Positions 60,799 to 64,000 of a stretch of DNA of 64,000 nt are shown piece by piece. The first letter of the stretch is position 1. Every line of letters starts with the position of its first letter. Location of the stretch: assembly GCA_947623455.1 (NCBI GenBank), contig OX392529.1, positions 1,984,001-2,048,000 of the forward strand. Direction: 5' to 3'. The notes beneath the pieces were generated by a model. It saw nothing but the letters and a program-made list of their open reading frames with translations, was not told where the DNA came from and did not search any database. The DNA comes from Mimachlamys varia. Taxonomy: Eukaryota; Mollusca; Bivalvia; Pectinida; Pectinidae. A program made the position numbers and the translations under genes.

Positions 60799-63700
60799 CT
60801 GGGAGTCATTGTACTTTGTTGGTCCCACTACTACTGAGTCTGGGAGTCATTGTACTTTGTTGGTCCCACTACTACTGAGTCTGGGAGTCATTGTACTTTG
60901 TTGGTCCCACCACTACTGAGTCTGGGAGCCCATTGTACTTTGTTGGTCCCGACACTACTAAGTCTGGGTGCCCGTTGTACTTTGTTGGTCCCGACACTAC
61001 TAAGTCTGGGAGCCCGTTGTGTACGGTTTGTCCCTACACTACTAAGTCTGGGAGCCATTGTACTTTGTTGGTCTGGACACTTCTAAGTCTGGGAGCCTGT
61101 TGTATTTTGTTGGTCCCGACACTACTAAGTCTGGGAGCCCGTTGTACTTTTTTGGTCCCGACACTACTGAGTCTGGGAGCCCGTTGTATACTGTTGGTCC
61201 CACCACTACTAAGTCTGAGAGCCCATTGTATACTGTTGGTCCCGACACTACTAAGTCTGAGAGCCCATTGTACTTTGTTGGTCCCGACACTACTAAGTCT
61301 GGGAGCCCGTTGTATACTGTTGGTCCCACCACTACTAAGTCTGAGAGCCCATTGTATACTGTTGGTCCCGACACTACTAAGTCTGGGAGCCCATTGTACT
61401 TTGTTGGTCCCGACACTACTAAGTCTGGGAGCCCGTTGTACTTTGTTGGTCCCGACACTACTAAGTCTGGGAGCCCGTTGTACTTTGTTGGTCTGGACAC
61501 TACTAAGTCTGGGAGCCCATTGTATACTGTTGGTCTGGACACTACTAAGTCTGGGAGCCATTGTACTTTGTTGGTCTGGACACTACTAAGTCTGGGAGCA
61601 CATTGTATACTGTTGGTCTGGACACTACTAAGTCTGGGAGCCCATTGTATACTGTTGGTCTGGACACTACTAAGTCTGGGAGCCCGTTGTATACTGTTGG
61701 TCTGGACACTACTAAGTCTGGGAGCCCATTGTATACTGTTGGTCTGGACACTACTAAGTCTGGGAGCCCATTGTATACTGTTGGTCTGGACACTACTAAG
61801 TCTGGGAGCCCGTTGTACTTTGTTGGTCTGGACACTACTAAGTCTGGGAGCCATTGTACTTTGTTGGTCCCGACACTACTGAGTCTGGGAGCCCGTTGTA
61901 TACTGTTGGTCTGGACACTACTAAGTCTAGGAGCCATTGTACTCTGTTTGTCCCGACACTACTAAGTCTGGGAGCCCATTGTATACTGTTGGTCTGGACA
62001 CTACTAAGTCTGGGAGCCCATTGTACTTTGTTGGTCCCGACACTACTAAGTCTGGGAGCCCGTTGTATACGGTTGGTCCCTACACTACAAAGTCTGGGAG
62101 CCCGTTGTACTTTGTTGGTCCCGACACTACTAAGTCTGGGAGCCCGTTGTACTTTGTTGGTCCCGACACTACTGAGTCTGGGAGCCATTGTATACTGTTT
62201 GTCCCTACACTACTAAGTCTGGGAGCCATTGTACTTTGTTGGTCTGGACACTTCTAAGTCTGGGAGCCTGTTGTATTTTGTTGGTCCCGACACTACTGAG
62301 TCTGGGAGCCCGTTGTATACTGTTGGTCTGGACACAACTAAGTCTGGGAGCCATTGTACTTTGTTGGTCCCGACACTACTGAGTCTGGGAGCCCGTTGTA
62401 TATGGTTGGTCCCTACACTACTAAGTCTGGGAGCCCGTTGTACTTTGTTGGTCCCGTCACTACTAAGTCTGGGTGCCCGTTGTACTTTGTTGGTCCCGAC
62501 ACTACTAAGTCTGGGAGCCCGTTGTATACGGTTTGTCCCTACACTACTAAGTCTGGGAGCCATTGTACTTTGTTGGTCTGGACACTTCTAAGTCTGGGAG
62601 CCTGTTGTATTTTGTTGGTCCCGACACTACTAAGTCTGGGAGCCCGTTGTACTTTTTTGGTCCCGACACTACTGAGTCTGGGAGCCCGTTGTATACTGTT
62701 GGTCCCACCACTACTAAGTCTGAGAGCCCATTGTATACTGTTGGTCCCGACACTACTAAGTCTGAGAGCCCATTGTACTTTGTTGGTCCCGACACTACTA
62801 AGTCTGGGAGCCCGTTGTATACTGTTGGTCCCACCACTACTAAGTCTGAGAGCCCATTGTATACTGTTGGTCCCGACACTACTAAGTCTGAGAGCCCATT
62901 GTACTTTGTTGGTCCCGACACTACTAAGTCTGGGAGCCCGTTGTACTTTGTTGGTCTGGACACTACTAAGTCTGGGAGCCCGTTGTACTTTGTTGGTCTG
63001 GACACTTCTAAGTCTGGGAGCCTGTTGTATTTTGTTGGTCCCGACACTACTGAGTCTGGGAGCCCGTTGTATACTGTTGGTCTGGACACTACTAAGTCTG
63101 GGAGCCATTGTACTTTGTTGGTCCCGACACTACTGAGTCTGGGAGCCCGTTGTATATGGTTGGTCCCTACACTACTAAGTCTGGGAGCCCGTTGTACTTT
63201 GTTGGTCCCGACACTACTAAGTCTGGGTGCCCGTTGTACTTTGTTGGTCCCGACACTACTAAGTCTTGGAGCCCGTTGTATACGGTTTGTCCCTACACTA
63301 CTAAGTCTGGGAGCCATTGTACTTTGTTGGTCTGGACACTCCTAAGTCTGGGAGCCTGTTGTATTTTGTTGGTCCCGACACTACTAAGTCTGGGAGCCCG
63401 TTGTACTTTTTTGGTCCCGACACTACTGAGTCTGGGAGCCCGTTGTATACTGTTGGTCCCACCACTACTAAGTCTGAGAGCCCATTGTATACTGTTGGTC
63501 CCGACACTACTAAGTCTGAGAGCCCATTGTACTTTGTTGGTCCCGACACTACTAAGTCTGGGAGCCCGTTGTATACTGTTGGTCCCACCACTACTAAGTC
63601 TGAGAGCCCATTGTATACTGTTGGTCCCGACACTACTAAGTCTGAGAGCCCATTGTACTTTGTTGGTCCCGACACTACTAAGTCTGGGAGCCCGTTGTAC

Positions 63701-64000
63701 TTTGTTGGTCTGGACACTACTAAGTCTGGGAGCCCGTTGTACTTTGTTGGTCTGGACACTACTAAGTCAGGGAGCCATTGTACTTTGTTGGTCCCGACAC
63801 TACTGAGTCTGGGAGCCCATTGTATACTGTTGGTCTGGACACTACTAAGTCTGGGAGCCATTGTACTTTGTTGGTCTGGACACTACTAAGTCTGGGAGCC
63901 CATTGTATACTGTTGGTCTGGACACTACTAAGTCTGGGAGCCCATTGTATACTGTTGGTCTGGACACTACTAAGTCTGGGAGCCCATTGTATACTGTTGG
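60799..64000. repeat. 42-bp minisatellite running off the window, at least 75 copies
   Basis: The unit is CTGGGAGCCCGTTGTACTTT + GTTGGTCCCGACACTACTAAGT, with variants GTATACTGTT, TCTGGACAC and CCACCAC. It starts about 25 bp after the exon 15 donor. The 14-codon unit is open in several frames on both strands, giving many long but meaningless frames. A multi-unit block of about 754 bp is duplicated (62563 and 63317 start the same pattern). Confidence 0.97.

Noticed and set aside
60850..63889. Many overlapping open frames of 100-274 codons on both strands
   Set aside because: All arise from the stop-free 42-bp unit. They are open in several frames at once, which real genes are not.

Overview
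The window is nuclear DNA from an animal, most likely a bivalve mollusc. The reasons are one host gene made of short exons with GT-AG introns in consistent phase, hairpin-headed interspersed repeats ending in GGCCCATTGGGCCTCTTGTTT-like tails of the kind common in bivalve introns, and very heavy minisatellite content. The species cannot be named from the sequence.

One host gene crosses the whole window on the + strand. I assembled 15 internal coding exons between 2236 and 60773 (1877 nt, about 625 codons). Their phases match across all 14 introns. The product is recognised as the orthologue of FIRRM (C1orf112, also FLIP/APOLO1; DUF4487 family), the partner of the AAA ATPase FIGNL1 that regulates RAD51 in recombination and mitosis. 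Diagnostic stretches are WCFLARYG across the exon 9/10 junction and MEAFTQFAE in exon 14. The first and last coding exons lie outside the window.

The rest is intron, and about 39 kb of the 64 kb is tandem repeat. From left to right: an 81-bp array (241-1410); exon 1; a decayed ~4 kb DNA transposon with 15-bp inverted ends (2585-6572); exon 2; a 36-bp array; exon 3 with a 36-bp array that copies its own 3' edge; a 44-bp array holding two small insertions; exon 4; a 1.77 kb TTAA-flanked element; exons 5 and 6, each followed by an array copying the exon end plus its 5' splice site, the second 12.7 kb long with about 345 copies; exons 7 and 8, the latter preceded by an array copying its acceptor; hairpin-headed repeats; a 4.4 kb array copying the acceptor and first 24 nt of exon 9; exons 9-11 with a fold-back element; exon 12 preceded by three partial copies of itself; a 3.3 kb 44-bp array; exon 13; a 2.5 kb in-frame array copying the start of exon 14; exon 14; 20-bp and ~45-bp arrays, the second split by a 2.3 kb TTAA element; exon 15; and a 42-bp array running off the right edge.

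The main observation is that in 7 of 14 introns the minisatellite unit includes the exon/intron junction itself. The gene therefore carries hundreds of decoy 5' or 3' splice sites next to the real ones. Nearly all long open frames in the window are by-products of these arrays and are not genes. All calls are from reading the sequence; copy numbers are estimates from span divided by unit length.
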